A program made the position numbers and the translations under genes. Shown piece after piece: positions 11,877 to 23,631 of a stretch of DNA of 64,000 nt (position 1 is the first letter of the stretch; every line of letters starts with the position of its first letter). Below the pieces are notes generated by a model, which saw nothing but the letters and a program-made list of their open reading frames with translations, ran no database searches and was not told where the DNA came from. This DNA comes from Paralvinella palmiformis (taxonomy: Eukaryota; Annelida; Polychaeta; Terebellida; Alvinellidae): positions 167,001 to 231,000 of the forward strand of contig JAODUP010000457.1 in the NCBI GenBank assembly GCA_025642065.1, in the 5' to 3' direction.

Positions 11877-13313
11877 TGTTTCCATATAATAGTAATTATG
11901 ATTTTGTAATTAGTGTGGTGTTAGGTCTCAAGACCACTAGACATTAACTATGTGACCTTTAAGTTTAACCCATCCTGGTCACCTTCCTATATAAGAACAT
12001 GTTCTTTATCCATCTGTGACGATTCTCTCTCGTGATTCATCACTGATGTCAGGTTCATTTTCGCTGTTGACACCAGAAACTTATCTAATGTGTCACCAAT
12101 CGTGTCCTGGCTGTCCGAGGGTTGTCTTGTAGGCAGAGATTGTTTGTACGTCTGATAAATGCCAAACGTTGTAGTGTGGTGATTACTGCTGCTGTGGCTG
12201 CAACAGATAAAACATTCCTCTGATGTACCAGTCGGTGGTGTTACATTATATTGTACAATATTGTCCAGGCTTGTGACTCATCTACCTTAGCATCAAGTCT
12301 GGGCAGCCTCTCCCGCTCCTCGTATAGAGATACCATCTGACTAGTGAGAGATGAATGGTACTATTGATGTTTGGCTTGTATATTGATCTAGAATCGTACA
12401 GACCACGGTTTGCTGATTGGCTGGCTGGGAGGGGGGGTTCTGTGTTGATGCATTGTTGTAATACTAATAGCTTGTGGATATTGTAGGCTTAATAATTTCG
12501 GTCTTATATCATGGATAATTGACTGGTTGTAAACATTAGCTTTGTGACAGGTAGACATAGTTCTAGCCTTCACACATGTATACACACGTGCACAGAGAGA
12601 GGGGGGGTGGGGGGACAGTTATTACTCTCTTTATACTGTGTGATCTATGTGAGTATGTCTCACTGGCTATAAATCATCGTCTCCAAGTAAGGTCATTCCG
12701 GGCTGTACTAAAGCTTTATTGTGGTATAGTGCTGCCACCTGTTAACGATTTAGTGTGTCAGAGCCCTTAGTTAATGTAACACAGAACACACACTTGGTCT
12801 ATTACTGGTCATAGCTGTTCTTTTGTGTCCTGCTTTTTGGTCACGGCGCTGTCTTAGAGTAGGCTGTAATCATATGATCATTTAATATGTATCCCAGTAC
12901 ATTAGTCCATGAGTAGATATATTGACATAACCAAACGTAAACTGGAGTGTGTGTGTGTTATAAATGATCTTTAGAATTATTTATTTGCTTGTTTTTTTAA
13001 GTGATATAGGCAATATTTCTACCACAGTATAAACAAAATAAGCTGTATGGTGAAACTAAGCCTTTTTATATTTTATATGCAACTTCTTTTTTCTGTGAAA
13101 CAATTCTATGGAAATACCCTAGAATTTAACCCGTAGGAATTATCACCAAAATTATAGATTTCACATGGGGAGAATACCAAATCTGTTGTTCCAGCAACCC
13201 GGTGACTGGATAACATGTACAAATACTATGTTAATTAGAACCTTCTTTTTTAACACTAGACACATCTTAACATTTAAATCATATTGATCCGAATATTTAC
13301 ACATACATGTGTG

Positions 13314-13356
<43 letters not shown>

Positions 13357-16300
13357 TCATCTCTTATTATCACATCTGGCCATCACAGTATGCAAGTGGC
13401 TAGGCTTCTATCTGTGTATGAAAGACACGCCCAAAACGGACACCATCTACCCTGACTGCCAGGCGTTTGATGCAGTCATAGTTTGGAGAGGTACAAGGCT
13501 TTTAATAAAGAAAGGAGGTGATATCACAGTGTTGCCATGCAGTCTTCGTGTTCTCTTTTCTTACAGCAGTGCTAGTATTACTATGATCATGTCTTGGCTT
13601 ACCCGTTTGCATGTCCCATTAGATGTGTGTTGACCATTGTACTTCAGCTTTTCACAGAATGTTATTCAGATTCAGTGCAACCAGCCTACTGCTTGTGTTC
13701 GGTGTGCTTCTGTGTTTGTGTTGATGTTTGTTATTGCTCATGTATGCATTTATTTGTTGTAACTTTCGTACAACTTGGAGAAATATTATTTTGCTCAGTG
13801 TCAGAAATTCTGAACTTTTTCCCCTGTACAATGACGATTTATGCAATGCATGTATATTTTTTTTTATTTTGGGGAAGGGGTGCCAAAAGTCCATTTAAAA
13901 TTATCATTAAATGAGATTGGATAAATACGAAAACTTGAGTCTGTCCAATGAAATTCGATCTGTTTAATAGTAGCACAGTCTTTGTGGAAGGCTTCTATTA
14001 GTTGCTGAAATAAAAGAATCATATATTGTGACTACATGTAGTCAATCCTGGCTAATACTGGATAGTGAACAATTATTCTATATTCTTTAATATATAATAA
14101 GATAAACTAGTTTATTAGCAATATTTACTACCTTGGTTTGAACATGTCAGTGATGAGAAGGTTTTGGATGAAAGCAACAAATACACAGAACCTACAACCC
14201 TGGGGTGTACCCATTACGATTATTAGTTACTGGTACTAAAGACATTTGTTGACACTTTTATAATGGGATTGAATACTTCATTATAAAAGCAGTTAATTTA
14301 ACAAGCCGGGAATTACTGTTAAGTATCTTATATCTGTTTGTATACTTCACACACTTCATTGAGTTCGTTTTTATTTAACTCTTCCCCCTTTCTATTTTTA
14401 TCGTAATTGACTGTGGTTGTATTATTCGCCATTTTCAGGAGTGAACAGTTCTGTATTTCAAATTATTTGTATCCTAATGACATCATTTACTGAAAGTCAG
14501 ACTTATAAAAGAGATATTTCTACTCAGCAGTATTTGAAATGCATGCTTGGCACTGGCTCTGTTCACAATTTATTTTTAGCACGGTATTACAAACCATGTG
14601 CTGAAAGAAAAGGAGGGTTAATGTCTGGGAAAAATAGATCAGTGTTGATTTATGGCTGACTACCATATTGGGGTTTTTCCATATCAACACTTGTAAACAC
14701 ATTAGACAGATAGCTACCAGTAATCCTGGTGAATTTCCAAAGAAAGGGATCTGATCTGGATAATGGTGTTAATCTCCTGTCTCTATCCTCAAACTCGTGG
14801 GGTGATTAGAGTAGTGTTATGCCATAAACCACAAGGTTTAATTATACATGAGATATCTGTGTTTGTGGCACTTTTCCTTATAGGGTTGCCTCTGTGATAT
14901 GTCCTTGGCTAATCAACCCACTATGTGATGTCCCATTGCATGAGTTATTTACCAGATTTGTCTTTTATTCAACCATTAGCAGCAGGATCATAGTGTAATT
15001 CAGTTGTTTTTGAAGGGTTTTTCATGAACCTGATAAGTCACTATCAAGGCACTATTTAAACCATATGAATTGATTCATTGTGTAGTTGATGCTGAAATTA
15101 CGTTTAGAGTCTGTAATGTTGGGTGGCTTGTCTGGTTTATAAATGAACACACAGGCGCCTTTTAAAGCCAAGAGCCCTATTTGCCACTTATAAGGTGTTT
15201 CTGTTAATATCAGTCCTATTCCTATGTAAACATTATTCGGATATTGTGTAGTCTTCTATCATTTTATCCATCATATTTGACGGATATTATTCATCATTCA
15301 CGTCAAATTGATTACAGGACTTGAGACGTCTTTCTTCTATGTCTGATACCAAATCAAGTTTTGTTGGAACATAATTGAATTGGCTTCATCAGAACTATTA
15401 TTAGTTGGGTTCATTTTTCTCAGTGCTATATAAATAGCAGAACTGAAATGAAGCTTCTATTTAGAAATCTGTATAAACAGAATAGTGTGTGGGGTTTTCT
15501 TTTCCACCGATAATGGCTTGAAAATAATGGTTTTCAGTTTGAATCCTTTCTCTGTACCATATGCTCTTGAATAAAATGTTAAAATAGTCTTCATGTCTGT
15601 TAAACTCCAGCCAATTTGATTGACCATTGACAAACACCTACGTTTCCGGAAGAATACGCGATGGAATTTATCAACAGAAAAAATCCAAAATTTCTTGAAC
15701 AATAACGTGGGAAAATTTACATCATAGGATATCGTGTCCTACTTCGTAGAATATTACGGCATAATCATATCACATGTTGGTGATAAAATACTGTACGGCT
15801 TCTCAGGGCAATTCTTTAGCCAATTAGCTCATCAAAAGATGACTCACAAACTGAATTATGATGGCTTCTAGATGAAATGGCACAATATAAAATTAGGTTA
15901 GTTTTTAACACAGCGGGATGAAATATGTCGTGCGGTAAGTTTATCCTGAAAATGTGTTTGAATCAGTTTGATCAATATCTTCAGAATACTTCTTTTTGAT
16001 ACATGTGCGTTTTTTGGTTAATAATACTAATTTTGAGTTGGAGAATTCGGTAGGCAGTTGTTTGTTTTCTTTCCGTTTGATATGAGTGGGAGTATCATTT
16101 ATCGAATGGAGTGAAAACAAATGTAAATTATGGTTTGCCACACATCTAAAACAAACCACAGTTTGGGGCAACGTCATTCTTAATGACCAAAAATATAGAG
16201 TTCGATATGCTGTCTTATAGTACAGTCAAATCCTAATATAAACTCTCTGGGGCGTAATTTTGTTTCTGGCTGCTGGTTTCAGCTACGTATTCCCCACTGA

Positions 16301-19300
16301 TCTATCTCGTCTTAGTAGACACTCCTGACATGTACAGAAATGTTGGTTATTGAGCACATGAGAAGTTAGCAGTGGGTTGATGAATTTGAAGCAGGAATCT
16401 CTACGTCATATTAGGCCATTATCCAAGAGATGTGATCACCATTGATCATATGTCGTTTACTGCTATCTTTGATGTTGTTATTTTGTTGTTGTTGTTGTTA
16501 TTGTTTACTTGCTCTTCAACCACCAGATTCTGTGTCTGTTACAAAAGACGGAAGCCTGTAGTATTGTGATCTCTGTTGCTGATATATTTCTGATACCTAC
16601 ATTTTAATATGTTATTGTTCTGGTGTAGTCATACTATAGATAAACCACCATGGATATTGTTTGATTTGTTGACATTTTCTCTGACTATCGTTTACAGGTG
16701 TAATGTGTATCAACGTGGCATGCCTTATAACTGGATTCAGCCATTTCTGCTTATTGTTTACTTGTCGTGACGTTCTGGTTGCAACTTGCAAATTGTGTGC
16801 TTCTTGGTAAATTAATCAGAAGATGGCTGCTTGGTTTTGAAATAATAATTATCGCATCAGCACCACACATCCTACATAGCAGTAGTTGTGTTCAAGAAAC
16901 AAATAACGCTGCTCCGTACTGCGTTTCTGCACTGCAATGTAAACCAGTTATTATTATAAGATTGTTAGTTGCTGAAAATATAGAATAAATATAATCCCCA
17001 GATGCCTAGATTAGTCTTAAATGTGAACCTCACTGAATTGGTAATCAGCAATGATATGTTGCTGCACTACTTTTATCCATTACGTGTATTAGTATCGCCG
17101 AGTGATAGCCATTAGTGTGTGTCTGTGTGCAAAAAAAGCCTACTTTTAGTTAGTTCCCAGTTGGCAACTTTGTTTTGTTTTTTATCTAAAAGTCTAGTTT
17201 TTTATAACTGTTTTGGATGTCGGTTATCCAACTTAGATCCATTTATTGTTTCTCTTCAGTCTGTTTATCATCCTGTGTATAGCATTACTGACAGTTTAAA
17301 TCAGGGGTCGGCAACCTACGGCCCGCGGGCCAATTCCAGCCCGCGCCGGGAATCTGTCCGGCCCGCGACATCATTCTGGAGTTTAGGGTGTTTGTGGATT
17401 TTAGAGTACTTGTAAAGTATCGACATTCCCACATCTCTTTTAACTCGCATATTGGTTTCTGCCGTCACTGACCGCATAATTATCAAAACAACCAGATAAG
17501 TATTAACTCCTGTTAAATGGTCGTTTGCTGCAGAGAAGGTAATAGTCTAATGGTCTTTTTTATAGGCAGACCAATCAGGAGTTGGCTTGATTTTAAGTCC
17601 TCTTTCGGAATAATGGTCATAGGGAGCAGATATTTAGTTCTTATTAGATATTATAATTATATCATATTCTATTAAAAAAAAAAACAATTTTCTGTTCTTG
17701 ACAACCTAGAAGCGAACTAGTTAGTTGTGTCTAAAACATATTCAAGAGTGAACTGCGTTCAGAGAAAATAATGAAAATAAGCAGCCATCGTCTGTCCAGA
17801 AAGGAAGTCTATTTGAAAACATGAGATCACAAAGGCACAGACGCAAAAAATACTATACAACTCACGATATTCAACAACAAGGAATTCCACATTACAGAGT
17901 AGTTAGTTTCCTTATTTGTGCTGAAGGGGGAAACAACTGGGACCGACGTCCGGTGAATGGTCAAATTGGTGATAAACGACATTGGTCTGAAATATGAGTA
18001 GCTCTGTGGACTCACTACCGACGGCGAACCCTCAATGAAATGGCGTCATCGCCTTGATGGAGAATGCTCAATCAAACACGAGCACAACAACAAAAATACA
18101 TTGCATCATCCACCAGGAGGCGCTGTGTGTAAAATCGCTGAAAATGCAGGTTGTCGTTAAAACCGTAAAGTTTGTGCGAAAGCAGAGCCTGAATCACAGA
18201 CAGTTTCAACAACTGCTGCTGGAAGTAGTCGCCGAATACGGCAATTTGTCATGTTATTGTGAAGTCCGCTGGCTTAGCAGAGAGGCCATGCTTCATCGCG
18301 TCTGTGCCATTCATAATGAAATTGCTGCGCTTGTTGCACAAAAGGGGTTCGATGTGCCAGAAAATACATGTTGCCCACTGGCTTGATCCAAATTCCATTC
18401 TTCTACCCATATAAAAAGGTTGCCGACCTCTGGTTTATATTGTATACAAGATCTTCATTTATGGTGGAGCATAATGTGATTAATAAAAATGGCATTATCG
18501 CTAGTACAATATTTAAAATCTGAGTTTGGCCTATTATCAATAGCAAGTTAATTTTTGCATCATAATATGTATGAGTGGAGTGGTTTTTATATTATTTGAA
18601 CAGAAAAACATACACGCTATTCTTGTATTAACAGAAGCAAGAAGGGAAAAATCTGGAGGTTTGGCATACGAAGTAATACTGAAGCCGGCCAGCATAGAGA
18701 GTCCTGCAAGGCCACCATCACCACCTAAGACAGAACGTCCACTGTCACAGGAGGACATAGAAAAGAAACTTGCCGAAGCTGATGAACGCAGACAGGTAGT
18801 GTTCACTAAAAGGTGTAATCCTAGGTTCTCTGGGATTGCTTTCTTCGTTGTTGTTTTTTTTGTTGGGGACATATACTGAAAGATTGCTCTGTGAGGCATC
18901 ACTGATTATATATTATTACATAACATAATCAGATAGTACTTTAATTGTGAACTATTGTGCTTAATATAATGATGCATCAGTGTACACTGTTTTTATGTAA
19001 TAATTTATTATGTAAGGTAACTCATTGTCAGTGATAGTTAAGCCCTATTCATATTTACATTTGTAATATAATGAGCAATTCTGCCATTTTCTCGTCTATT
19101 CTGTTTTGTTAGCAGTAAACGTCCTAGCACTGGAATAAGTTTCTCCTATTTTCCAGCAACAAGAGCTAACAAAGCTGGAATCAGCGAAGAAAGTCAAAGA
19201 ACGAACAATAGCTGCCAACCAGAGGATTGATGAACTGAATCGTTCTTTCTCTAAGGAAACCGAAAAGAAACTGACTGAAAAACTGGAGAGCATGGAGCTG

Positions 19301-22300
19301 AAGAAGAGCTTACAGATGCAAGCTCTCCAGGAACGTCTTAAGGAACATGTGGGTGATTCAGTGGCCTGTTGTTTTATTACAAAATTGGGCTTTTTGTCAT
19401 GGGACATGCTTTGGTGAATAGGGAAGTAAACTAGACTTTAGTTTTAATCCATGAACCCGCTGGCACAGATTTGATAGTGTTAATTATTAAATGTAATTTG
19501 CTTTTATGGGTATTTTGAAATAGTTATTGTTGTGAATTATGCTGATAAAACCAGGTCATACAAATCTGCTTAGTGTTTAGTCCTAACTGGATTGTGGTGT
19601 CCCAACATTGCTAGTACTGGATATGGAAACACCTGAAATAGGCAGTACTGGGTTATTATTAAAAAAAATTATGTGTTATGTGGAGGAAATATTATTTCAG
19701 TCTATTTGACATACATGAGTAACACCTAAAGGTAAAAATATTTGATGGAATTTATTAATGAACAAACCAACCTATCTCCCGGGTAATAATGGAAGAAAGG
19801 AACACTAATGGTATATAACCACAGTCACTGTGGAAAAAGGTAAACTCACCACAACCTGCAACATCACATGACCAAATATTTTCGAGGGATAAACTTTAGG
19901 TGGCCAAAAAAAAACATTAAGCCTAGCACGCAAGAGTAGTCTTAATTTCCAAAGCTAATTGTCAATTCTAAAGTGAGTGAGTTCACTGTCCTTTGGTGCT
20001 TTTCTGTAAAGTTAATCTTTTTAATCCTGTGTGGTAGCCTCTAAGATAAACATCACAATAACCACTTTTGCTGTGTGAAGTACACACTGCCAGAGGTACA
20101 GATATATTATAGGAATTATTTTGAATCAATTTTATAGACGTTTTATGAAAAATCCTAAAGGCCTATTGTTTATAACTAGATGTGAATGGAAAATGGAAGT
20201 AAATGAGTATTTTACAGGGACAGATTTGTTTTTCAAGATAAGTGATGGTTTGCCACCTGTTTAATACTTGGGTTCAATGCAATTCCCTTTAAGGTGCTCA
20301 TAAGTTAAATTCACCTTGTACTCCAGTATTATTATTAAACTGATTTTTTTATAATTATAACCATTCTGGACATTACAAGTCATCATTATTATTATTGTTT
20401 TCATTTTTAAAGGCCAAGAAAGTGGAGGAAGTTCGTCAAGCCAGTGAGAGGTATGTCAAAGAGTTGCGGGAGCGAATAGATCAGAAGCTGGAAGTGGCCC
20501 AAGAAAACCGAGAAAAACAGGTTAAAGTTATACAGGAACGTATCAAGGAACACGTAAGTCTAACTTGGAGTATGGGTGTTTTTCAGTATATCTGGGACAC
20601 GATTAGTTCTGTGATACTGTTATTGGGTATCGGTGTCGTTTGCCTTAAATATTCACATAAAATACAGTTAGAAAAATCGAAATCGCTAAACCTTTAGCTT
20701 TTTAACAAGTGCGAGAATGGCTAGTCTTAGCTACTTCGTGTTATTTGACTAATTAAAATAGTTGTGACATTAGTGTACAGTATGTACTGTGAGTTGTCTC
20801 TGTTGCTGCCCGATGATATTCTTCATAATAACATAAAAATGTAATTGCTGTTTTGTTATTAAATATTTTAAAACTATTATTGGCATTTTCTTCAATGACG
20901 TGTTCATGTCCTTGAAATGTACATGTTTGTCACATATTTAATTGTCTTTGTTTTGGTTTATTGGTATTGTTTATTAATTGTGTGTTATATTACTATACCA
21001 TTACTAGGAGGTGATGATTGAAAAGGCGATAGAAGAAGTGCAGGAGTCCAGTAACAAATTCTCCAAAGCTACAGAAGAGAAACTTATAACAAAGATGAAT
21101 GCCAGCATGAAGAATCGTGAGCAGCAGTTGAAACAACTGCAGCAACGCCTTCAAGAGCACGTAAGTTTGTTTTATAAAGAAAATTAAGACACTGGCACTG
21201 ATATATCTTTAATCCAAGGCAGTTTCTTATTATTACTTAAACTTATTGCTATTTAAACGTAGAAACAGTATTTGAAAAGCTTTTAAATGTTAATTCAGAG
21301 GTAATAGTAAAATACACAATATCCAATTATTCATAATCCAATTAAATCAAACATATCACATAGTGCAGAAGTAGATGATTCAAAGTAGCAATTCATATTA
21401 TAATTCACCATTATGAAATTGCTAATAAAGAAGAAGTCAAAACTATTTGGCACACAGAGCTTTGAGTCAATCATCAAATACAACTAAAAAATAAATTAGA
21501 GCAGTGTATGAGAGAGAAAATTTTGTTTTCTTTGGAAAGTTGTTAAAATTCATATGGTTTCAACATTTCAGTCTAAACATGTCCAAGAAATACGTGCGAT
21601 GAAGGCCAAAGGTGATGCTACAGAGTAGACTTGAAGCTGCAAGAGTTGGAGCAGTGGGGATGACATTATGACTGATTGGTTGTGTGTGTGTCATCTCAAT
21701 ATCAGACCAATTAACGTACAGCCAGCTACATTGCATTCAGTGTTGTTTTGTTTGTAAATATATGTTTGTATATGTGTAAAATGGCATAATAGTGTTTCAT
21801 GTAGCATGCTCATCGCCACATATAGTCCCTGGCTGATCATGTGTGGGGCCCGAGTGGTGACATGGAAACCAATCATATCTACTGTATTGGTAGCCAGATC
21901 TCTTGTACAATGAAGTTTTTGCTTCTCACCTCTTTATGGTCTCTTGTGCGAATGTATTTGGATTACAGCACACGCACAACAACATACATATAGAATTACT
22001 TGCATGTATGTGTTGTGCACACACATACACAGACATACACATGCATGCACACACACTAAAATTGTTGATGTACATGGTCTACAATAACAAACTAATTTTT
22101 CCCAGTCAGTGGTATCTATATACTGGAGAAGTGTTGTAAATCTGTAATGAATAAGCTATGTTCTTTGACAAATTATATGGTTGTTCGTTTGTCAGGTCTC
22201 AATGTGAGTCAGCATCATTAAGAATCTCTGTGTTCCCTATACTGCTACTGTGCTCGTTTGTGTAGTCATTCACCTATTTATATTTTTACATTCTGCAGTA

Positions 22301-23110
22301 ATACGTCATTGTTCTTGTTCTCAGCTGTTAGTTTGGTTTAGCATAGGCCAGTTTAATCAGAAATGGCTTATATCCAGTAGTGTAAGTCGAGAAAGGGTGA
22401 AGACGTTTTTTACCTCGGTTGTAATCAGTATTTCTTTGGTCTTTGTTCAAACCAAGACGCTTCCACAGTCCACCAAGAGAAGGTTTTGTACAACAACGAC
22501 AGAGTTGTGAGATTATTTTTTTTTTATATAATCTGCCTGATGTTTTCATTAATTTTGGTGCTTTTGGTAGCCAGGGTTGTGTGATTTACAAGTATGGGTT
22601 CATTAAAATATTCTATGAGCCGGTGTTATATCTTGTATACGTCATTTGTTTGGACTCCCAACCACTTACTGGCTTGACTTGTATGCCTTGCTTGATGTGG
22701 CCTTCGGTCTTTCATTGACAAATGAACTTCGTCTTGTTGGGAAGGCTCAGATTTTATAGTCTTACTTTTATTATGCAAACTTTTGTACGTCATAGAGACC
22801 GCGAGCAAACGCCGAGTTGCCGGTTATTTTTTGCTACGTCTTTTTTTCCGGGCCGTTGTATATGCTATCATTGCATCATATCTTATAGATTCATTCCACT
22901 TAGATCTGAAATGATCCCAGTAAGCAAAATTTAAACTACCTATGGCTTAATGAGTGTGGTATAATACTGTTCTGTTGAGTCCGTATTCGTGAATCATTAA
23001 ATGCTTTTTGCAGTTTTGATTTTCATGTTTAAATTAAGCCTCCATATATGCATGCCTTTCATTTAATCAATATTGTAGTTGCAGTTCAAATAAAGTTAGT
23101 GTAGTCATAT
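10536..23110 (+). CDS. STMN: stathmin (microtubule-destabilising phosphoprotein), three-repeat form
   Basis: Stathmins sequester alpha/beta-tubulin dimers and promote microtubule catastrophe; phosphorylation releases tubulin. Six coding exons (10584-10593, 18635-18795, 19157-19348, 20413-20553, 21008-21160, 21572-21628) join in frame into 237 codons plus TAG; human stathmin has 149 residues. Residues 1-20 begin M-A-Q-E-A-R-R-E-K-S and contain GGLAYEVILKP, the counterpart of the human ASGQAFELIL signature. Ser10 (R-x-x-S) aligns with human Ser16, and S26-P and S32-P match the proline-directed sites. Residues about 44-237 are predicted to be one long charged helix with three repeats, each ending in R-[LI]-[KQ]-E-H at an exon end; exon 6 matches the second human tubulin-binding repeat. 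The start codon has a good context (A at -3, G at +4). Whether three tubulin dimers are bound is inference. Confidence 0.93.
11093..11313. repeat. imperfect tandem duplication, about 117 and 104 bp
   Basis: Both units begin CATCTCATTATGGTGT, contain CCTTGAATATCGCTT, ATCATCTGCCAGTAC and ACAACGTG in the same order, and end ATCACAACTGGTGAAC. The second unit starts at 11,210 and has small deletions. Confidence 0.85.
11832..11875. repeat. (TA)n microsatellite
   Basis: Uninterrupted TA alternation of about 44 bp inside the large stathmin intron. Confidence 0.9.
13319..13354. repeat. (TA)n microsatellite
   Basis: TA alternation of about 36 bp; the 108-codon open frame beginning at 13,307 reads through it and is not supported as a gene. 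Confidence 0.9.
17302..18432 (+). mobile_element. hAT-family DNA transposon, internally degraded
   Basis: The left end CAGGGGTCGGCAACC (17302-17316) is repeated in inverted form at the right end (CAGAGGTCGGCAACC read from 18,432; 14 of 15 match). Flanking octamers GTTTAAAT (17294-17301) and GTTTATAT (18433-18440) match at 7 of 8, the target-duplication length of hAT. The left end continues with a GC-rich CGGCCCGCGGGCC palindrome typical of hAT-Charlie-like ends. The interior carries a broken transposase remnant. At 1.13 kb it is far shorter than an autonomous hAT element. The insertion sits in the large stathmin intron. Confidence 0.85.
17990..18386 (+). pseudogene. hAT transposase fragment (GTF2IRD2/ZBED-like), frameshifted
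   Basis: A first frame around 18,002 reads L-C-G-L-T-T-D-G-E-P-S-M, the hAT motif around a catalytic aspartate (compare TTDGAPSM). After a frame change the frame beginning near 18,054 reads C-I-I-H-Q-E-A-L-C and later E-V-R-W-L-S-R and E-I-A-A-L-V, the order seen in GTF2IRD2, SCAND3 and related hAT-derived proteins. The N-terminal zinc finger and C-terminal dimerisation region are missing, so no active enzyme can be made. It lies inside the element bounded by inverted repeats. Confidence 0.8.
18635..18795 (+). CDS. STMN: stathmin exon: regulatory domain and helix start
   Basis: It encodes residues 4-57: E-A-R-R-E-K-S, GGLAYEVILKP, a Ser-Pro-rich stretch (ESPARPPSPP) and the helix start DIEKKLAEADERRQ. 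It starts after AACAG in phase 1 and ends before GTAGTG in phase 0. Confidence 0.95.
19157..19348 (+). CDS. STMN: stathmin exon: helical repeat 1
   Basis: 64 codons, phase 0 at both ends (acceptor CCTATTTTCCAG, donor GTGGGT). Residues 58-121 are Lys/Glu-rich helix containing S-F-S-K-E-T-E-K-K-L and ending Q-E-R-L-K-E-H. Confidence 0.95.
19349..20412 (+). other. stathmin intron
   Basis: 1.06 kb of AT-rich DNA between GTGGGT and a TTTTTAAAG acceptor. No repeat or RNA gene was recognised. Confidence 0.8.
20413..20553 (+). CDS. STMN: stathmin exon: helical repeat 2 (extra repeat)
   Basis: 47 codons, phase 0 at both ends (donor GTAAGT). Residues 122-168 begin A-K-K-V-E-E-V-R, like the linker D-K-H-I-E-E-V-R of human stathmin, continue A-S-E-R-Y-V-K-E-L-R-E-R and end I-Q-E-R-I-K-E-H. 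This unit has no separate counterpart in the two-repeat human protein. The acceptor (ATTTTTAAAG) has a weak pyrimidine tract. Confidence 0.93.
20554..21007 (+). other. stathmin intron
   Basis: 454 bp between GTAAGT and a TTACTAG acceptor; nothing else was recognised. Confidence 0.8.
21008..21160 (+). CDS. STMN: stathmin exon: helical repeat 3
   Basis: 51 codons, phase 0 at both ends (donor GTAAGT). Residues 169-219 contain IEKAIEEVQESSNKFSKATE and later E-K-L, K-M and K-N-R-E, a close match to the second tubulin-binding repeat of vertebrate stathmins, and end L-Q-Q-R-L-Q-E-H. Confidence 0.95.
21161..21571 (+). other. stathmin intron
   Basis: 411 bp, AT-rich, with no further feature recognised; the acceptor is CAACATTTCAG. 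Confidence 0.8.
21572..21628 (+). CDS. STMN: stathmin terminal coding exon
   Basis: 18 codons and TAG: S-K-H-V-Q-E-I-R-A-M-K-A-K-G-D-A-T-E, matching the human C-terminal D-K-H-I-E-E-V-R-K-N-K pattern. It starts in phase 0. Confidence 0.94.
   Translation, partial: SKHVQEIRAMKAKGDATE
21629..23110 (+). other. stathmin 3' untranslated region (predicted)
   Basis: There is no further conserved coding. The first good AATAAA after the stop is at 23,089-23,094, so the 3' UTR would be about 1.5 kb. The open frames within it (for example 22,250-22,510) have no recognisable similarity. The extent is inferred from the poly(A) signal only. Confidence 0.5.
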
Positions 23111-23143
23111 TGCAGCATTTGTGTGTGTGTGTGTGTGTGTGGT
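23089..23143 (+). terminator. candidate stathmin poly(A) signal with GU-rich downstream element
   Basis: AATAAA (23,089-23,094) is followed about 30 nt later by an uninterrupted (TG)n run (about 23,120-23,141). That arrangement is expected for a cleavage/polyadenylation signal and its downstream GU-rich element. Confidence 0.5.
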
Positions 23144-23494
23144 GCTTGCACTCACGAGTCAACCATTTCTCTTGTCTATATAGCTCTCTCGTTATATCAG
23201 AGTTGTTTCAAAACAGAGAATTATTTAAGTTGTTCAGACATCAATGACATTGGTGACAGTTCATTTGTTTACTAGATATAAATTGATCTTCAAACCTCCA
23301 CGGGTGGGAATAATAAAAGGAATTTCTAAGTACAATGTTTTTCTCTTGTTCACATAAATGTGAAGCAACGGTTCAGATACGGCTCCAGGGATCCAGATGT
23401 TTTAACCATACATAACATTCTTCATCGGTCTGGATTTTAGGAGTTTTTGTATTTTTAAAGAAATTCATGGACAACTAAATGTTTTAGCTCTACA

Positions 23495-23631
23495 AGAATT
23501 CAGTCATTACACTTCTTCCGAAATATGTGTGTATTTTTTAGCGTTAAAGTTTGTGAATTTATTGAAAAGGTCCTTGAATTTGACATTGGAAAGTCCTGGA
23601 ATCTGAGATGTCAAAATATGTATGAACCCTG
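23495..23631 (-). mobile_element. MITE-like repeat (CAGGGTTCATAC family), copy 2, truncated
   Basis: It shares TTCAGTCATTACACTTC, GTGAATTTATTGAAAAGGTC, GGAAAGTCCTGGAATCTGAG and the GTATGAACCCTG terminus with the copy at 6626-6836. The left part is too diverged to bound. Confidence 0.5.

Larger units (their letters stand above)
10594..18634 (+). other. stathmin intron of 8.0 kb
   Basis: It runs from the GTAAGA donor to the TTCTTGTATTAACAG acceptor. Recognisable contents are an imperfect tandem duplication (11,093-11,313), TA microsatellites at 11,832-11,875 and 13,319-13,354, and a 1.13-kb hAT element (17,302-18,432). No additional conserved exon (for example a membrane-anchor exon as in SCG10-type stathmins) was recognised. 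Confidence 0.7.

Noticed and set aside
13307..13914. Two adjacent plus-strand frames of 108 and 106 codons
   Set aside because: The first starts in a TA repeat; neither has a domain or exon-like boundaries, and both lie inside the stathmin intron.
16699..16990. Possible alternative stathmin first exon after a TTTACAG acceptor
   Set aside because: The reading has cysteines and hydrophobic residues but no match to the SCG10-type palmitoylated N-terminus and no good donor into the 18,635 exon.
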